A DNA stretch of 64,000 nt from CBDBGD01 sp965205235 (GTDB taxonomy: Bacteria; Chloroflexota; Dehalococcoidia; Lucifugimonadales; UBA1127). Positions 7,246 through 16,149 of this stretch are shown here, in pieces. Position 1 is the stretch's first letter. Each line of letters starts with the position of its first letter. A program made the position numbers and the translations under genes. The stretch is from assembly GCA_965205235.1 (NCBI GenBank), contig CBDBGD010000001.1, positions 173,808-237,807 on the forward strand. Reading direction: 5' to 3'. Under the pieces are notes generated by a model that saw only the letters and a program-made list of their open reading frames with translations, was not told where the DNA came from and did no database searches.

Positions 7246-8442
7246 GTGCCCCTCCTCCTCCACGGCGGAGACGTCTACACCCCCACTACCGTCGTCCGCG
7301 ACGGCGCCGTGCTCGTTCGCGGCGGCCGGATTGCCGCCGTCGGCCCCGCGCGAGACGTCGGTTTCCCGCAGTCCGAGCACGTGAACCGCATCGACGTCAG
7401 CGGCGGCATCATCGCCCCCGGCCTCGTCGACCTCCAGATCAACGGCGCAGCGGGCGTCCTGTTCACCGACGAGCCCACCGAGGACGCCATCGACACCATG
7501 TCCGCGGCCCTGCCACAGTTCGGCTGCACCAGCTTCCTCCCCACGCTTCTCTCGTGCTCGGAGGACGTAACCCACCGCGCCCTCAAGTCGGCAGCGAGCG
7601 CCTGCGTACGGCTCCCGAGCGGCGCACAGGCCCTGGGCGTGCACATGGAAGGCCCCTTTCTCGCACCGGCCCGCGCCGGGGCACACGACCGCCGCTACCT
7701 GCGCCTGCCCTCGACGACGGACCTGCGCCGCTGGCTCGACGAGAGCGACGGCGCGCTCCGACTCCTGACCCTCGCACCGGAGCTGCCCGGAGCGTCGGAT
7801 GTCATCCGCGAGGCGGTCCGGTGCGGCGTAACCGTAGCCGTTGGGCACACCGCAGCTACCTACGAGGAGGCGTCGCAGGCCACCGGCCTGCGGGCTTCCG
7901 TGGTCACGCACCTGTTCAACGCCACCGGCGGCCTCACCGCTCGTGAGCCAGGCGTAGTTGGGGCCGCCCTGGCCCTCGACACGCTCAGCGCCAGCCTCAT
8001 CGCCGACGGCATCCACGTCCACCCCGCAACTGTACGTGCGGTAGTGAAGGCCAAGGGCCCAGAGCGCACCGTGCTGGTCACCGACGCTATGCCGCCGGTG
8101 GGCACGACAACGCACGAGTTCTCGCTGCTCGGCAGGCGCGTCACCGTGCGCGACGGCGCCTGTCGCCTCGACGACGGCACCCTGGCCGGCAGCGTGCTCA
8201 CCATGGACCAGGCCCTCCGCAACCTCGTCGAGTGGACGGGACTGCCGCTGCAGGACGCGCTCGGCATGGCGACGCTGCTCCCCGCTCGACTCATCGGTGC
8301 TGACGCGACCAAAGGCAACCTGGAGGCCGGAAAGGACGCAGATGTCGTGGTTCTCGACCGCGACCTCCGGGTGCTCCTCACCATCGTCGGCGGGCGGGTG
8401 GTGTACCATGCACCGGACTTCCCCGTGGAGCGGCGACCGTGA
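7246..8442 (+). CDS. nagA: N-acetylglucosamine-6-phosphate deacetylase
   Basis: NagA removes acetate from GlcNAc-6-P to give glucosamine-6-P in amino-sugar catabolism and cell-wall recycling. The 398-residue amidohydrolase shows the family landmarks in order: PGLVDLQINGAAG near residue 60, the metal-binding HMEGPF, VGHTAATYEEA, HLFNATGG, and VTDAM with the catalytic Asp. The GTG at 7246 gives an N-terminus (VPLLLHGGDVYTP) that fits the family. Its stop overlaps the start of the next gene by 4 bp (GTGA), so translation is probably coupled to that gene. No nagB or PTS gene is nearby. Confidence 0.88.
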   Translation: MPLLLHGGDVYTPTTVVRDGAVLVRGGRIAAVGPARDVGFPQSEHVNRIDVSGGIIAPGLVDLQINGAAGVLFTDEPTEDAIDTMSAALPQFGCTSFLPTLLSCSEDVTHRALKSAASACVRLPSGAQALGVHMEGPFLAPARAGAHDRRYLRLPSTTDLRRWLDESDGALRLLTLAPELPGASDVIREAVRCGVTVAVGHTAATYEEASQATGLRASVVTHLFNATGGLTAREPGVVGAALALDTLSASLIADGIHVHPATVRAVVKAKGPERTVLVTDAMPPVGTTTHEFSLLGRRVTVRDGACRLDDGTLAGSVLTMDQALRNLVEWTGLPLQDALGMATLLPARLIGADATKGNLEAGKDADVVVLDRDLRVLLTIVGGRVVYHAPDFPVERRP

Positions 8443-9440
8443 AGCTGGGCGTAAGCTACTTCGGCAACCGCATCCCCCGGCACTACCGCGACCGCGACCT
8501 CCCGGAGATCGTCGCCGCCGGCTGCACCTACGTCGTCCACACCTTCAGCGAGGAGGACCTCCGCTTCTACCGCGGCGCTGTGGGCGAGATGGTGGCGCAA
8601 ACCCGCAACGCCGGACTGGAGGCGCACCTCGATCCCTGGGGCGTCGGTGGCGTCTTCGGCGGCGAGGCGTTCAGCGACTTCCTCCTGCACCATCGCGACG
8701 ACTGGCAGGTCCGCGCCGACGGCACCCCCGTGCCGATGGCCTGCCTCCGCTCGCAGCCATTCCAGGCCTTCGTGCGCACCTGGGTCGACGTCGCAGTGGA
8801 CCTTGGCGCCGACGTCCTGTTCTGGGACGAACCTCACCTCGCCATACCGACCGAAGACTCACCGCCGCCCGGCAACCTCACCTGCTGGTGCAATGTCTGC
8901 CTGGACGCCTACCGCGCCAAGTACGGCGAGCCGATGCCGAAGGAGCTCACACCCAACCTCATCGCATTCCGCGACGACAGCGTTGTGCGCTTCCTGGAGG
9001 CCGTCTGCGACTACGCCGGCGAGAAGGGTCTCCGCAACACCGTCTGCCTCCACCCCTTTGTCGACCCCGTCCGCGGCCTGACGGACTGGACGAAGGTCGC
9101 ACGCATAGCGACCATCGAGACCATCGGCGTCACGGCCTTCTGGCATCTCTGGGGCCATGACGTCTCCAACTTCGTCGGCCACTGGGCCCGCACGCTGACG
9201 GCCCTGTGCCGCGAGTGGGGGAAGTCCCCGCAAGTCTGGCTCCAGGGCTTCCTCATCGACGCCGGCCGGGAAGATGAGATTCCAGTGGCGGCTGAGACGG
9301 CCTTCGATGCAGGAGTGCGAGACATCGCGGCGTGGGGCTTCCAGGGCTGCGCCCACATGTCGGCCATCGCCTCTCCTCGGCCCGCGCACGTATGGCGAAC
9401 GGTTGTAGACGCATTCCAGCGTCTGGGAGGCCGAGCGTGA
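8439..9440 (+). CDS. Conserved unknown protein, possible TIM-barrel glycosidase-like fold
   Basis: A 333-residue soluble protein that I do not recognise as a named family. It starts MKLGVSYFGNRIPRHYRDR and has alternating beta/alpha segments such as GCTYVVHTFSE, GLEAHLDPWGVGG, DVLFWDEPHL, VWLQGFLID and IAAWGFQGCAHM. Acidic residues at strand ends (DE in FWDEPHL) resemble glycoside-hydrolase-type TIM barrels; this is inference. A CWCNVC pair around residues 149-154 could bind metal. GTG 8439 overlaps nagA by 4 bp, and its own stop overlaps the next MFS gene by 4 bp. This makes a tight nagA/unknown/MFS unit and hints at a role in sugar handling. Confidence 0.8.
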   Translation: MKLGVSYFGNRIPRHYRDRDLPEIVAAGCTYVVHTFSEEDLRFYRGAVGEMVAQTRNAGLEAHLDPWGVGGVFGGEAFSDFLLHHRDDWQVRADGTPVPMACLRSQPFQAFVRTWVDVAVDLGADVLFWDEPHLAIPTEDSPPPGNLTCWCNVCLDAYRAKYGEPMPKELTPNLIAFRDDSVVRFLEAVCDYAGEKGLRNTVCLHPFVDPVRGLTDWTKVARIATIETIGVTAFWHLWGHDVSNFVGHWARTLTALCREWGKSPQVWLQGFLIDAGREDEIPVAAETAFDAGVRDIAAWGFQGCAHMSAIASPRPAHVWRTVVDAFQRLGGRA

Positions 9441-10750
9441 CGTCCGAATCCGGCGGGCCGCCGCCCGAAGCAGGGCGCCGCTCTCCACTGCAGGGTCCCT
9501 TCCGCGCCTTCACCTACCCCGACTATGCCCGATTCTGGGTGGGCTCCCTGCTCACGGTCACGTCCTTCTTCATGATGATGTTGGTGCGGGGCCAGCTCAT
9601 GCTGGAGCTCACCAACTCCCCCTTCATGGTGTCAGCCATTCAGGGTGTGTCCGGCCTGCCCATCCTCTTCCTCGCCCTGGTCGGCGGAGCGCTGGCAGAC
9701 AGGGTGAGCCGCAAGTTCATCCTCGTGTCCACCGAGGCGTTCAACTTTATCTTCATCCTGGCCCTCGCCCTGCTTACCCTGTTCGACGTGGTGCAGGTCT
9801 GGCACGTGTTCGTCCTGTCGCTGTTGAACGGCGTGACCTTCTCCCTCTCGATGCCGTCGCGGAACGCCGTGGTCGCCAACCTCGTCACACGCCGAGAGGA
9901 CATGCCCAGTGGGTTCGCGTTGGTGACCGCGGTCTTCAGCGGCGCACAGCTTGTGGGCCCGGCCCTAGCGGGGTTCCTGATGGCCGCGCTCGGGATAGGC
10001 GTCGCCTTCCTAGTCCCGTCGATTCTGGTCTTCATGGCGACGCTGCTGTTCGTCACCATCAGGCCCCAGCAGCAATCGAGCGGCGGCCCGGCGCGGGCGC
10101 CCATGCTGCAGAGCATCATCGAAGGCTTCACGTGGATCCGGAGCCGGCAGGTGATGATGGGCCTGCTGCTCATGGGGCTGGCGGTGTCGATATTCGCCAT
10201 GCCGTGGCAGACCCTGCTCCCCGTCTTTGCGGACAATCTGCTGAGTGAGCCAGGGGGGACGGGCTTCATGGGCTTGCCGCAGGACGCCCATGAGACGCTG
10301 ACGCCTCGATTCGGGCTGGGGCTCATTGCCGCGGCCGCCGGGTTCGGTTCCATCGTCGCGTCGATAGTCGTTGCGACGCTGGGCAACTCGCCCTATCGAA
10401 GCCTGCTGCTCTCGGGCGGGGGCATCTTCCTGGGCGTATTCATCGCCCTGTTCGCCTTTTCCCCGGTCTTCCTGCTCTCTTTGGGGCTCACGTTCTTCTT
10501 GGGCTTCTGCCTTCAGCTCTTCATGAGCACCAACATCACGCTCATGCAGGTGCTTGCACCGGACCACATCCGCGGGCGCGTATCCAGCATCCGCTTTGTC
10601 ATCATGGGGCTCATGCCCGCGGGCATATTCGCGATGGGAGCAGCCGCAGAGACCCTGGGACCCACACCCACCGTCGCGGCAATGGGCGCTCTGGGCACAC
10701 TCAGCATGCTCGCCATCCTGGTGGCCATCCCCGGCCTGCGCCGGGTGTAG
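9437..10750 (+). CDS. MFS transporter (MFS_3, exporter-like)
   Basis: A 437-residue permease with about 12 membrane segments and the N-terminal pattern of the MFS_3/enterobactin-exporter group: FTYPDYARFWVGSLLT before segment 1 and GGALADRVSRK in the 2-3 loop. Such proteins usually export drugs or small metabolites. The GTG at 9437 overlaps the upstream stop (GTGA) and has GGGAGG 6 nt before it, which decides the start over any upstream in-frame codon. Related permeases lie at 11721 and 36708; the three share the LQHRDF/FTYPDY-type start and likely arose by paralogous expansion. Confidence 0.85.
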   Translation: MTSESGGPPPEAGRRSPLQGPFRAFTYPDYARFWVGSLLTVTSFFMMMLVRGQLMLELTNSPFMVSAIQGVSGLPILFLALVGGALADRVSRKFILVSTEAFNFIFILALALLTLFDVVQVWHVFVLSLLNGVTFSLSMPSRNAVVANLVTRREDMPSGFALVTAVFSGAQLVGPALAGFLMAALGIGVAFLVPSILVFMATLLFVTIRPQQQSSGGPARAPMLQSIIEGFTWIRSRQVMMGLLLMGLAVSIFAMPWQTLLPVFADNLLSEPGGTGFMGLPQDAHETLTPRFGLGLIAAAAGFGSIVASIVVATLGNSPYRSLLLSGGGIFLGVFIALFAFSPVFLLSLGLTFFLGFCLQLFMSTNITLMQVLAPDHIRGRVSSIRFVIMGLMPAGIFAMGAAAETLGPTPTVAAMGALGTLSMLAILVAIPGLRRV

Positions 10751-10773
10751 GGCGAGCCCCCGCGCCTACGCGC

Positions 10774-10794
10774 TCACCCTGAGCCTGTCGAGGG
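10774..10794 (+). repeat. Dispersed repeat, CACCCTGAGCxTGTCGA type
   Basis: TCACCCTGAGCCTGTCGAGG lies in the gap between two convergent genes. Close copies occur at 36679-36700 and 42935-42957 and a reverse-oriented relative at 55120-55145. It is an intergenic repeat family of unknown role. Confidence 0.7.
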
Positions 10795-10816
10795 CGCTCC
10801 TTTGCGCGTGGAGGCG

Positions 10817-11608
10817 CTACGAGCCGTTGGCCGCCTGCATCGCCAGGGCCGCAGGCTCCACCTTATCGGCCACGACTTGCCGTACCAGGTCGTCGTCCAG
10901 CTCCGCGACGATGGAAGGGTAGCCTGCCCGCGTGAGCATGCCGCCCAGGTTGCCGCCCTTGAACTGGTCCAGTGTCCATCGGAGGGGGTCCGGCACCACC
11001 GTCCGGTCCCACTGGAGCACCACGTTCTGGTTGCGAGGGCCGTAGTGGTAGTGCGCGTTCTCGTCGAAGCAGTCGAATGCCAGAAGCTCGATCTCCTGAC
11101 CGGCCACGTCGCTCAGGACGTGGATGGCCATGCCCTGGCCCACGCTCAGGTTTCGATACTCCAGGCCGAACCGCACGTTGCCCGCTTCGAAGACGGGTTC
11201 ACCCCGGTTGTGCACCGTCACGCTCCGGTGGGTGACGGCCATAGAGCGGGCTTCCTTCTCCACCTCGTCCAGCGCGCTGCTGACCGCGTCCTGGTCGATG
11301 GTCTCGGCAATCTCCGAGTGGCCCGCTCGCTCCAGCATCTGGGGCAGCCGGCTGCGCAGCTGCTTCAGCGTCCAGCCGATGGGGTTCCCGGCTGTCGTCT
11401 TGTCCATGACAACCCGCTGGCCGCGCCCTTCTCCGCCATAGTGGTAGTGGGGCGTCTGGTCGAAGCAGTCGAAGCTCACAAGCTCCTTCTCATCCGCATC
11501 TGAGGAGCTGAACGCCCGGATGGTGACGCCCTGGTCGCCGGAGATCACCCGGTAGCGCACGCCAAAGGTCAGGCTTCCCGCATCAATTCGCTTTTCGCCG
11601 CATGCCAT
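10817..11608 (-). CDS. Unknown protein with two tandem FDCFD/HYHYG domains
   Basis: A 263-residue protein built from two similar halves of about 130 residues. Each half has a strand-rich start (LTFGVRYR versus VRFGLEYR), then FDCFD followed by HYHYG (46-50/54-58 and 178-182/186-190), and then GWTLKQL...LERAG or RWTLDQF...LTRAG. The paired Cys, Asp and His residues in each unit look suited to metal binding, but no function is known to me. No signal peptide or membrane segment is present. ATG 11608 is chosen over an upstream in-frame ATG because AGGAGG lies 6 nt before it. It is convergent with the MFS gene ending at 10750. Confidence 0.8.
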   Translation of the reverse strand: MACGEKRIDAGSLTFGVRYRVISGDQGVTIRAFSSSDADEKELVSFDCFDQTPHYHYGGEGRGQRVVMDKTTAGNPIGWTLKQLRSRLPQMLERAGHSEIAETIDQDAVSSALDEVEKEARSMAVTHRSVTVHNRGEPVFEAGNVRFGLEYRNLSVGQGMAIHVLSDVAGQEIELLAFDCFDENAHYHYGPRNQNVVLQWDRTVVPDPLRWTLDQFKGGNLGGMLTRAGYPSIVAELDDDLVRQVVADKVEPAALAMQAANGS

Positions 11609-11720
11609 GGTCTTCCTCCTCCGCTCTCGTTGCAGAATCAAAGGCCGCAGAAGTAGTCCGTCGTAGGGAGTGGGCCTTGCGAGGGGAGTGTAGCAAGCGT
11701 ATTTGGGCCCGTCAAATGGC

Positions 11721-13073
11721 CTACTGCAGGCGACGCAGGTGCGGGCTCACGACGAGAAAGACGGTGCTGATGGCTATGAGCAGCAGCGCCATGATGCCCA
11801 GGGCCTCCGGCGCTCCTATCCAGTCTGCGACGAGGGTCAGCGGCAGCACGCCCATGGGCATCAGCGCGAAATTCAGCACAAACACGCTCATCACCCGGCC
11901 TCGGTAGCGGTCTTCGGTGTACTCGATGAGCAGGCCGTTGTTGAGCGTCATCCGACCCGCCTCGAACAGTCCCACGACGGCCAGAATGCCCAGCGCCGCC
12001 ATGTAGACCGGAGCCAGCTCCGAGAGCAGCGCAAACCCCAGCAGCGAGCCTCCGGTGACCAGGCTGCTGCCCGTCAGCAGCAGTCCCCGGCGCCCTGCCC
12101 GCCCCGTTGCTGCGATGAACAGCGCGCCTCCCAGGCTGCCCAGCCCCATGGCGCTCATCATCAGCCCCAGGCCGTCCGCGCCCACCAGGAAGACGTCCTC
12201 CGCAAAGATCGGGAGGATGAAGCGGATCGGCATGGCCAGCATGGTCGTGCAAAGCGACAGCAGCAGGAGCTGCAGGATTGTCGTCGTGGAGCGAATGTAC
12301 CGGAGCCCGTCGAACAGGTCGGCGAGTATGGAGGTCCTCGCCGCCCGTTGCACAGGTTCGATCTTGGGCAGCAGCGCCGTGAGCAGCATGGAACCAACGA
12401 ACATCGCCGCCAAGGCGTAGTAGGCGCCGTCCACGCCCAGCGCAATGATGAAGCCGCCTCCCATCGCCGGAGCGAACAGCGTCGTGACACCCCGCCCCAT
12501 TGAGTTCAACGCGACCGCGTTCATCAGGCGTTCCCGGCTCACCAGCTGCGGAATGATCGACTGGCGGGCCGGCATCATCACCGGCATGAGTCCGCCCTGG
12601 ATCATGGAGCTGACCAGAAGGTAGTGCCATGTGACCACGCCGGATGTGATGGATATGGCCACAAAGAGGGCCAGGAGCACGGAAACCGCCTGGCCGGCCT
12701 GGATGATGCGCTTCTTCTCCACCCGATCGGCAAGCACCCCGCCGAAGAGCCCGAACACCAGGGCCGGGACGGCCGCAGGAGCCGTCACAACGCCCAGGAG
12801 CGTGGGGGACTCCGTGAGCTGGTAGACAAAGTAGCCCCGCACCATCATCTGCACCTGCATGCCGCCCATCTGCAGCAGCATGCCGAGCCAGAGGTTACGG
12901 AAGGAGGCGATGCTGAGGGAGCTGAAGATCTCCTTGAGGGCTGCGGGGGACAGGGCCGGAGGGGCCTTCTGCACCGGCGCCGTGGCTCGCCCACCGGCCC
13001 CCTGAGCGGCGGGGCCGCCTGTGGGCTGCTCCGCCGTCACGTCCGCGGCGGTGTTCTCGTCCGGTTCCGGCAA
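11721..13073 (-). CDS. MFS transporter (MFS_3 type)
   Basis: An approximately 450-residue permease. After a Pro/Ala-rich, likely disordered N-terminal tail of about 50 residues, the membrane part begins ASFRNLWLGMLLQMGG. The 2-3 loop reads FGGVLADRVEKKR. About 12 hydrophobic segments follow. The open frame runs upstream through the tRNA-Pro gene, so any start above 13101 is an artefact. I use TTG 13073, which has GGGAG about 11 nt upstream; GTG 13040 is the alternative but has no ribosome site. It lies right after two tRNA genes on the same strand. Confidence 0.8.
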   Translation of the reverse strand: MPEPDENTAADVTAEQPTGGPAAQGAGGRATAPVQKAPPALSPAALKEIFSSLSIASFRNLWLGMLLQMGGMQVQMMVRGYFVYQLTESPTLLGVVTAPAAVPALVFGLFGGVLADRVEKKRIIQAGQAVSVLLALFVAISITSGVVTWHYLLVSSMIQGGLMPVMMPARQSIIPQLVSRERLMNAVALNSMGRGVTTLFAPAMGGGFIIALGVDGAYYALAAMFVGSMLLTALLPKIEPVQRAARTSILADLFDGLRYIRSTTTILQLLLLSLCTTMLAMPIRFILPIFAEDVFLVGADGLGLMMSAMGLGSLGGALFIAATGRAGRRGLLLTGSSLVTGGSLLGFALLSELAPVYMAALGILAVVGLFEAGRMTLNNGLLIEYTEDRYRGRVMSVFVLNFALMPMGVLPLTLVADWIGAPEALGIMALLLIAISTVFLVVSPHLRRLQ

Positions 13074-13100
13074 CTCGGCCTTCTCTCCCGGGCGAAGGAG

Positions 13101-13172
13101 TCGGGGCGGGCGGATTTGAACCGCCGACCTCCTGGTCCCAAACCAGGCGCCCTTCCCCTGGGCCACGCCCCG
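13101..13172 (-). tRNA. tRNA-Pro (anticodon TGG)
   Basis: A 72-nt cloverleaf: acceptor CGGGGCG/CGCCCCG perfectly paired, discriminator A, D-stem GCCC/GGGC, anticodon stem CCTGG/CCAGG with loop TTTGGGA, and T-arm GGCGG-TTCAAAT-CCGCC. No CCA is encoded. It reads codons CCN, chiefly CCA. It is 60 bp downstream of tRNA-Arg on the same strand. Confidence 0.95.
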
Positions 13173-13232
13173 CCGTCCTCCCCGAGTGATCCGGGCGCGC
13201 TTCTCAGGGAGTCCGATAACTACATGAGGGAG

Positions 13233-13304
13233 CGCCCCTGGGGTGACTCGAACACCCGCACCCGGCTCCGGAGGCCGGTGCTCTATCCGCTGAGCTACAG
13301 GGGC
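13233..13304 (-). tRNA. tRNA-Arg (anticodon CCG)
   Basis: A 72-nt cloverleaf: acceptor GCCCCTG/CAGGGGC, discriminator G, D-stem GCTC/GAGC, anticodon stem CCGGC/GCCGG with loop CTCCGGA, and T-arm GGGTG-TTCGAGT-CACCC. No CCA is encoded. It reads CGG. Confidence 0.95.
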
Positions 13305-13425
13305 TCGGGGTCATTCACCATAGCAGGATAGCAGGGCGCTTCTGAACGTACAAGGGTTCCAGGCGTGGGAAGGCCGTCCTGACTCCCTGCCGTCCACATG
13401 GTATCCTATCCACGAAGGAGGATCG

Positions 13426-14529
13426 ATGGAACGCGGACGCGTTGTGGTGGCCATGAGCGGAGGAGTCGACTCCTCCGTCGCCGCGCTACTGCTGGCCCAA
13501 GCCGGCTACGAGGTCATCGGCGTGACGCTGCGACTGTGGACCCTCGACCGTCCGCACGCCGCCCCGATGAGCCGCAGCTGCTGCTCCGTCGAGGACATCG
13601 ACGACGCACGACGGGTCTGCCAGGCCATCGGCGCGCCCCACTACGTCGTCAACGCCGAGCGCGAGTTCCGCGCCCGCGTCGTGGACTACTTCTTCGCCGA
13701 GTACGAGCGCGGCCGAACGCCCCACCCCTGCATCGCCTGCAACGACCGCATCAAGTTCGACTTCCTCCTCGAGCGCTCCCTCCAGCTTGGCGCCGACGCT
13801 GTGGCCACCGGCCACTACGCTCGCATCGCTCAGTCGGACGGCGTGTACCGCCTGCTACGCGCGAGCGATCCGCGCAAGGACCAGTCCTACGTCCTCTTCG
13901 GCCTGGGTCAGGAGCAGCTCAGCCGCCTCCTCTTCCCCGTGGGCGACCTCCCCAAGGAGGAGATTCGCCGACTGGCCGCCGAGGCCGGACTGCCCGTGGC
14001 CGCCAAGCCTGACAGCCAGGAGATCTGCTTCGTCCCTCAGGGCGACTACCGCGAGCTACTCAGCCGGTGGATGCAGCCTGCTCCCGGCAAAATCGTGGAT
14101 ATGGACGGCCAGGTGTTGGGGACTCACCCCGGCGTGAGCTTCTTCACCGTCGGCCAGCGGCGCGGCCTGGGCATCGCTTCCAGCGAGCCGCGTTATGTCG
14201 TGGACATCGACGCCGCGACGCGCCGGGTCGTCGTCGGCCCGGAGGAGGCCCTGTACGCCGGCGGCCTGCGCGCCGGCAGAGTGAACTGGATCGCGGGCAA
14301 CCCGCCGACGATGCCCCTCGACGTGGGCGTGAAGAGCCGCTACAAGTCTCGGGAGACGCCTGCTACCCTCTACTCCGGCAATGGAGCGGTGGAGGTCCGA
14401 TTCCACGAACCCCAGCGGGCCGTCACCCCCGGCCAGGCCGTCGTCTTCTACAGCGGCGAAGAGGTCCTGGGCGGCGGCTTCATCGAAGGCGCCCTCCACC
14501 CTGCGCACGCCTTGCCCACCACCGCCTGA
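13426..14529 (+). CDS. mnmA: tRNA-specific 2-thiouridylase MnmA
   Basis: MnmA adds sulfur to U34 of tRNA-Lys, -Glu and -Gln using ATP and a persulfide donor. The 367-residue length is normal. The PP-loop SGGVDSS is at residues 11-17. HPCIACNDRIKF carries the first catalytic Cys and SQEICFVPQG the second. The C-terminal region has FTVGQRRGLG and the beta-barrel tRNA domain. AAGGAGG lies about 7 nt upstream of the ATG. A TGGTATCCT extended -10 is at 13399-13407. In selenium users a neighbouring selU could convert the thiolated base to selenouridine, but none is seen in this window. Confidence 0.95.
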   Translation: MERGRVVVAMSGGVDSSVAALLLAQAGYEVIGVTLRLWTLDRPHAAPMSRSCCSVEDIDDARRVCQAIGAPHYVVNAEREFRARVVDYFFAEYERGRTPHPCIACNDRIKFDFLLERSLQLGADAVATGHYARIAQSDGVYRLLRASDPRKDQSYVLFGLGQEQLSRLLFPVGDLPKEEIRRLAAEAGLPVAAKPDSQEICFVPQGDYRELLSRWMQPAPGKIVDMDGQVLGTHPGVSFFTVGQRRGLGIASSEPRYVVDIDAATRRVVVGPEEALYAGGLRAGRVNWIAGNPPTMPLDVGVKSRYKSRETPATLYSGNGAVEVRFHEPQRAVTPGQAVVFYSGEEVLGGGFIEGALHPAHALPTTA

Positions 14530-14573
14530 CCCCGTAGGGGCGCCCGCAGACATCCTGATGTGGGAGGTCTCCC

Positions 14574-15110
14574 GTGGACGTGCGAGACTACGTCGCCGAC
14601 ACCATCACCCGGACGCGCACCAACACCGTCAACATGGTCCAGGGACTGACGACGGAGCAGCTCACCTGGCAGATCGCTCCCGGGGCGAACACTATCGGCT
14701 TTCTCCTGTTCCACACCTTCCGCGTGGAGGACTACTTCCTGCGCGTCCTCGGCGCCGATCAGGAGCTGTGGCGGCGGGACGGCTGGGACCAGCGCTGGAC
14801 CCTCCCCGATCCCCCCGACGACGTCACGGGCATCTGGTTCACCGGCAACAGCTGGACGCCCGAGGACGTCGCCTCCTTCCAGCCCCCGCCCTTGGACGAG
14901 ATGCTCGCCTACGCCGCCGCCGTCCACGATGCGTTCCTCGACCACCTGCGCAACCTCGATCCGTCGCGGCTGCACGACATGGTCTGGCCTCGCCGTAACC
15001 CGACGGTCACCGTCGTCCGCATCCTCCAGATGGTCGCCCACCACGAGTCCGAGCACCAGGGCCACATCGGGTTCATCCTGGGACTGCTGCCCTCTTCTGA
15101 GACGGCCTGA
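14574..15110 (+). CDS. DinB-family protein
   Basis: A 178-residue four-helix-bundle DinB/YfiT-like protein. Three spaced histidines fit the family metal site: His in LLFHTFRVEDY near residue 48 and the HHESEHQGHIG motif near 155-164. Members are often metal-dependent thiol transferases, but this one cannot be assigned a substrate. The GTG start follows GGGAGG closely. rnhB begins 4 bp after its stop, so it heads a unit with rnhB and yraN. Confidence 0.8.
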   Translation: MDVRDYVADTITRTRTNTVNMVQGLTTEQLTWQIAPGANTIGFLLFHTFRVEDYFLRVLGADQELWRRDGWDQRWTLPDPPDDVTGIWFTGNSWTPEDVASFQPPPLDEMLAYAAAVHDAFLDHLRNLDPSRLHDMVWPRRNPTVTVVRILQMVAHHESEHQGHIGFILGLLPSSETA

Positions 15111-15114
15111 CGCC

Positions 15115-15747
15115 GTGGGGAACCGCCCCACCTGGAACGAAGAAAGCGCTCTGTGGGCCCTCGGCTACCGTCGCGTGGCCGGCGTCGACGAAGCCGGCCG
15201 CGGCCCCCTGGCCGGCCCCGTGGTCGCCGCCGCCGTCATCCTCCCTCCCGGCTTCGAAGCCCCCTGGCTGGAGCGAATCCGCGATAGCAAGCTCCTCACC
15301 GCGAAGGCCCGCTCCGAGCTTTCCGCCGCGCTCCACGACACAGTCGCGGTCGGCGTGGGCCGCGCGTCCTCCCGAGAGATCGACAGGCTGGGCCTGGTGA
15401 AGGCCACCCACCGCGCCATGCGCCGGGCCGTGTCGAAGCTCCACCCCGCGCCCGACTACCTCCTCGTCGACGGCCGTGAGCGCCTCCGCGCCAGCCCGCC
15501 GAAGAAGGCCATCATCGACGGCGACGCGCTCTGCTACTGCATCGCCGCCGCCTCCATCGTGGCCAAGGTCGCCCGTGACCGCATGATGGAGCGGCTCGAC
15601 CGCCACTACCCCGGCTACGGCTTCGCTCGACACAAGGGCTATGCCACCCGAATGCACATGGAGGCCCTGGAGTGCCTGGGACCGTCCCCCGTGCATCGGC
15701 GGCTGTTCGCGCCCGTCCGCAGCCTCTTGGAGACGGACCATGGCTAA
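15115..15747 (+). CDS. rnhB: Ribonuclease HII
   Basis: RNase HII cuts RNA in RNA-DNA hybrids and removes single misincorporated ribonucleotides. The 210-residue protein has the signature VDEAGRGPLAGPVVAAAV near residue 23, which supplies the Asp-Glu catalytic pair. It also has RDSKLLTAK, LLVDGRERL and the C-terminal ASIVAKVARDRMM. The GTG at 15115 is the only start that does not run into the DinB gene. Its stop overlaps the yraN start by 8 bp. Confidence 0.93.
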   Translation: MGNRPTWNEESALWALGYRRVAGVDEAGRGPLAGPVVAAAVILPPGFEAPWLERIRDSKLLTAKARSELSAALHDTVAVGVGRASSREIDRLGLVKATHRAMRRAVSKLHPAPDYLLVDGRERLRASPPKKAIIDGDALCYCIAAASIVAKVARDRMMERLDRHYPGYGFARHKGYATRMHMEALECLGPSPVHRRLFAPVRSLLETDHG

Positions 15748-16123
15748 CGAGCGCATCGCCCTGGGAGCGCGCGGGGAGGCTGCCGCCCGCACATACCTGC
15801 AGCAACGCGGCTACGCCATCGAGGCCACCAACTACCGCTGCCGCTGGGGAGAGATCGACATCGTGGCGTCGCACGGTGGGGTGCTGGTGTTCGTCGAGGT
15901 GCGGACCAAGCGGAGCAGGGCGTTCGGCTCGCCGCAGGAGTCCATCACGGCCCGAAAGCGCGAGCGCCTCGTCCTGGCGGCGCAGCACTACCTCCAGGAG
16001 CACGACGTCGAGCCCCACTGGCGCATCGACCTCGTCGCCGTGGAGGCCGACGGCCGGGGCGCCGTCCGGCGCATCCAGCACGTCGAGAACGCCGTCACCA
16101 CTGACGACCTACCGGAAGCTTGA
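15740..16123 (+). CDS. YraN family protein (UPF0102), nuclease-like
   Basis: A 127-residue UPF0102 protein, usually found beside rnhB as here. It has the restriction-endonuclease-like core: GARGEAAARTYLQQRGY, then WGEIDIVA and VFVEVRTKRS, which provide the D...E-x-K pattern of this fold. Its cellular role is unresolved, though a link with recombination or repair is often suggested. ATG 15740 is inside the last codons of rnhB, so the two are translationally coupled. Confidence 0.9.
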   Translation: MANERIALGARGEAAARTYLQQRGYAIEATNYRCRWGEIDIVASHGGVLVFVEVRTKRSRAFGSPQESITARKRERLVLAAQHYLQEHDVEPHWRIDLVAVEADGRGAVRRIQHVENAVTTDDLPEA

Positions 16124-16149
16124 AGCGCGGCTGGCTCAGCTGACGCCTC

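Noticed and set aside
13074..13166. N-terminal extension of the MFS protein at 11721
   Set aside because: The extension is a translation of the tRNA-Pro gene; a start below 13101 is needed.
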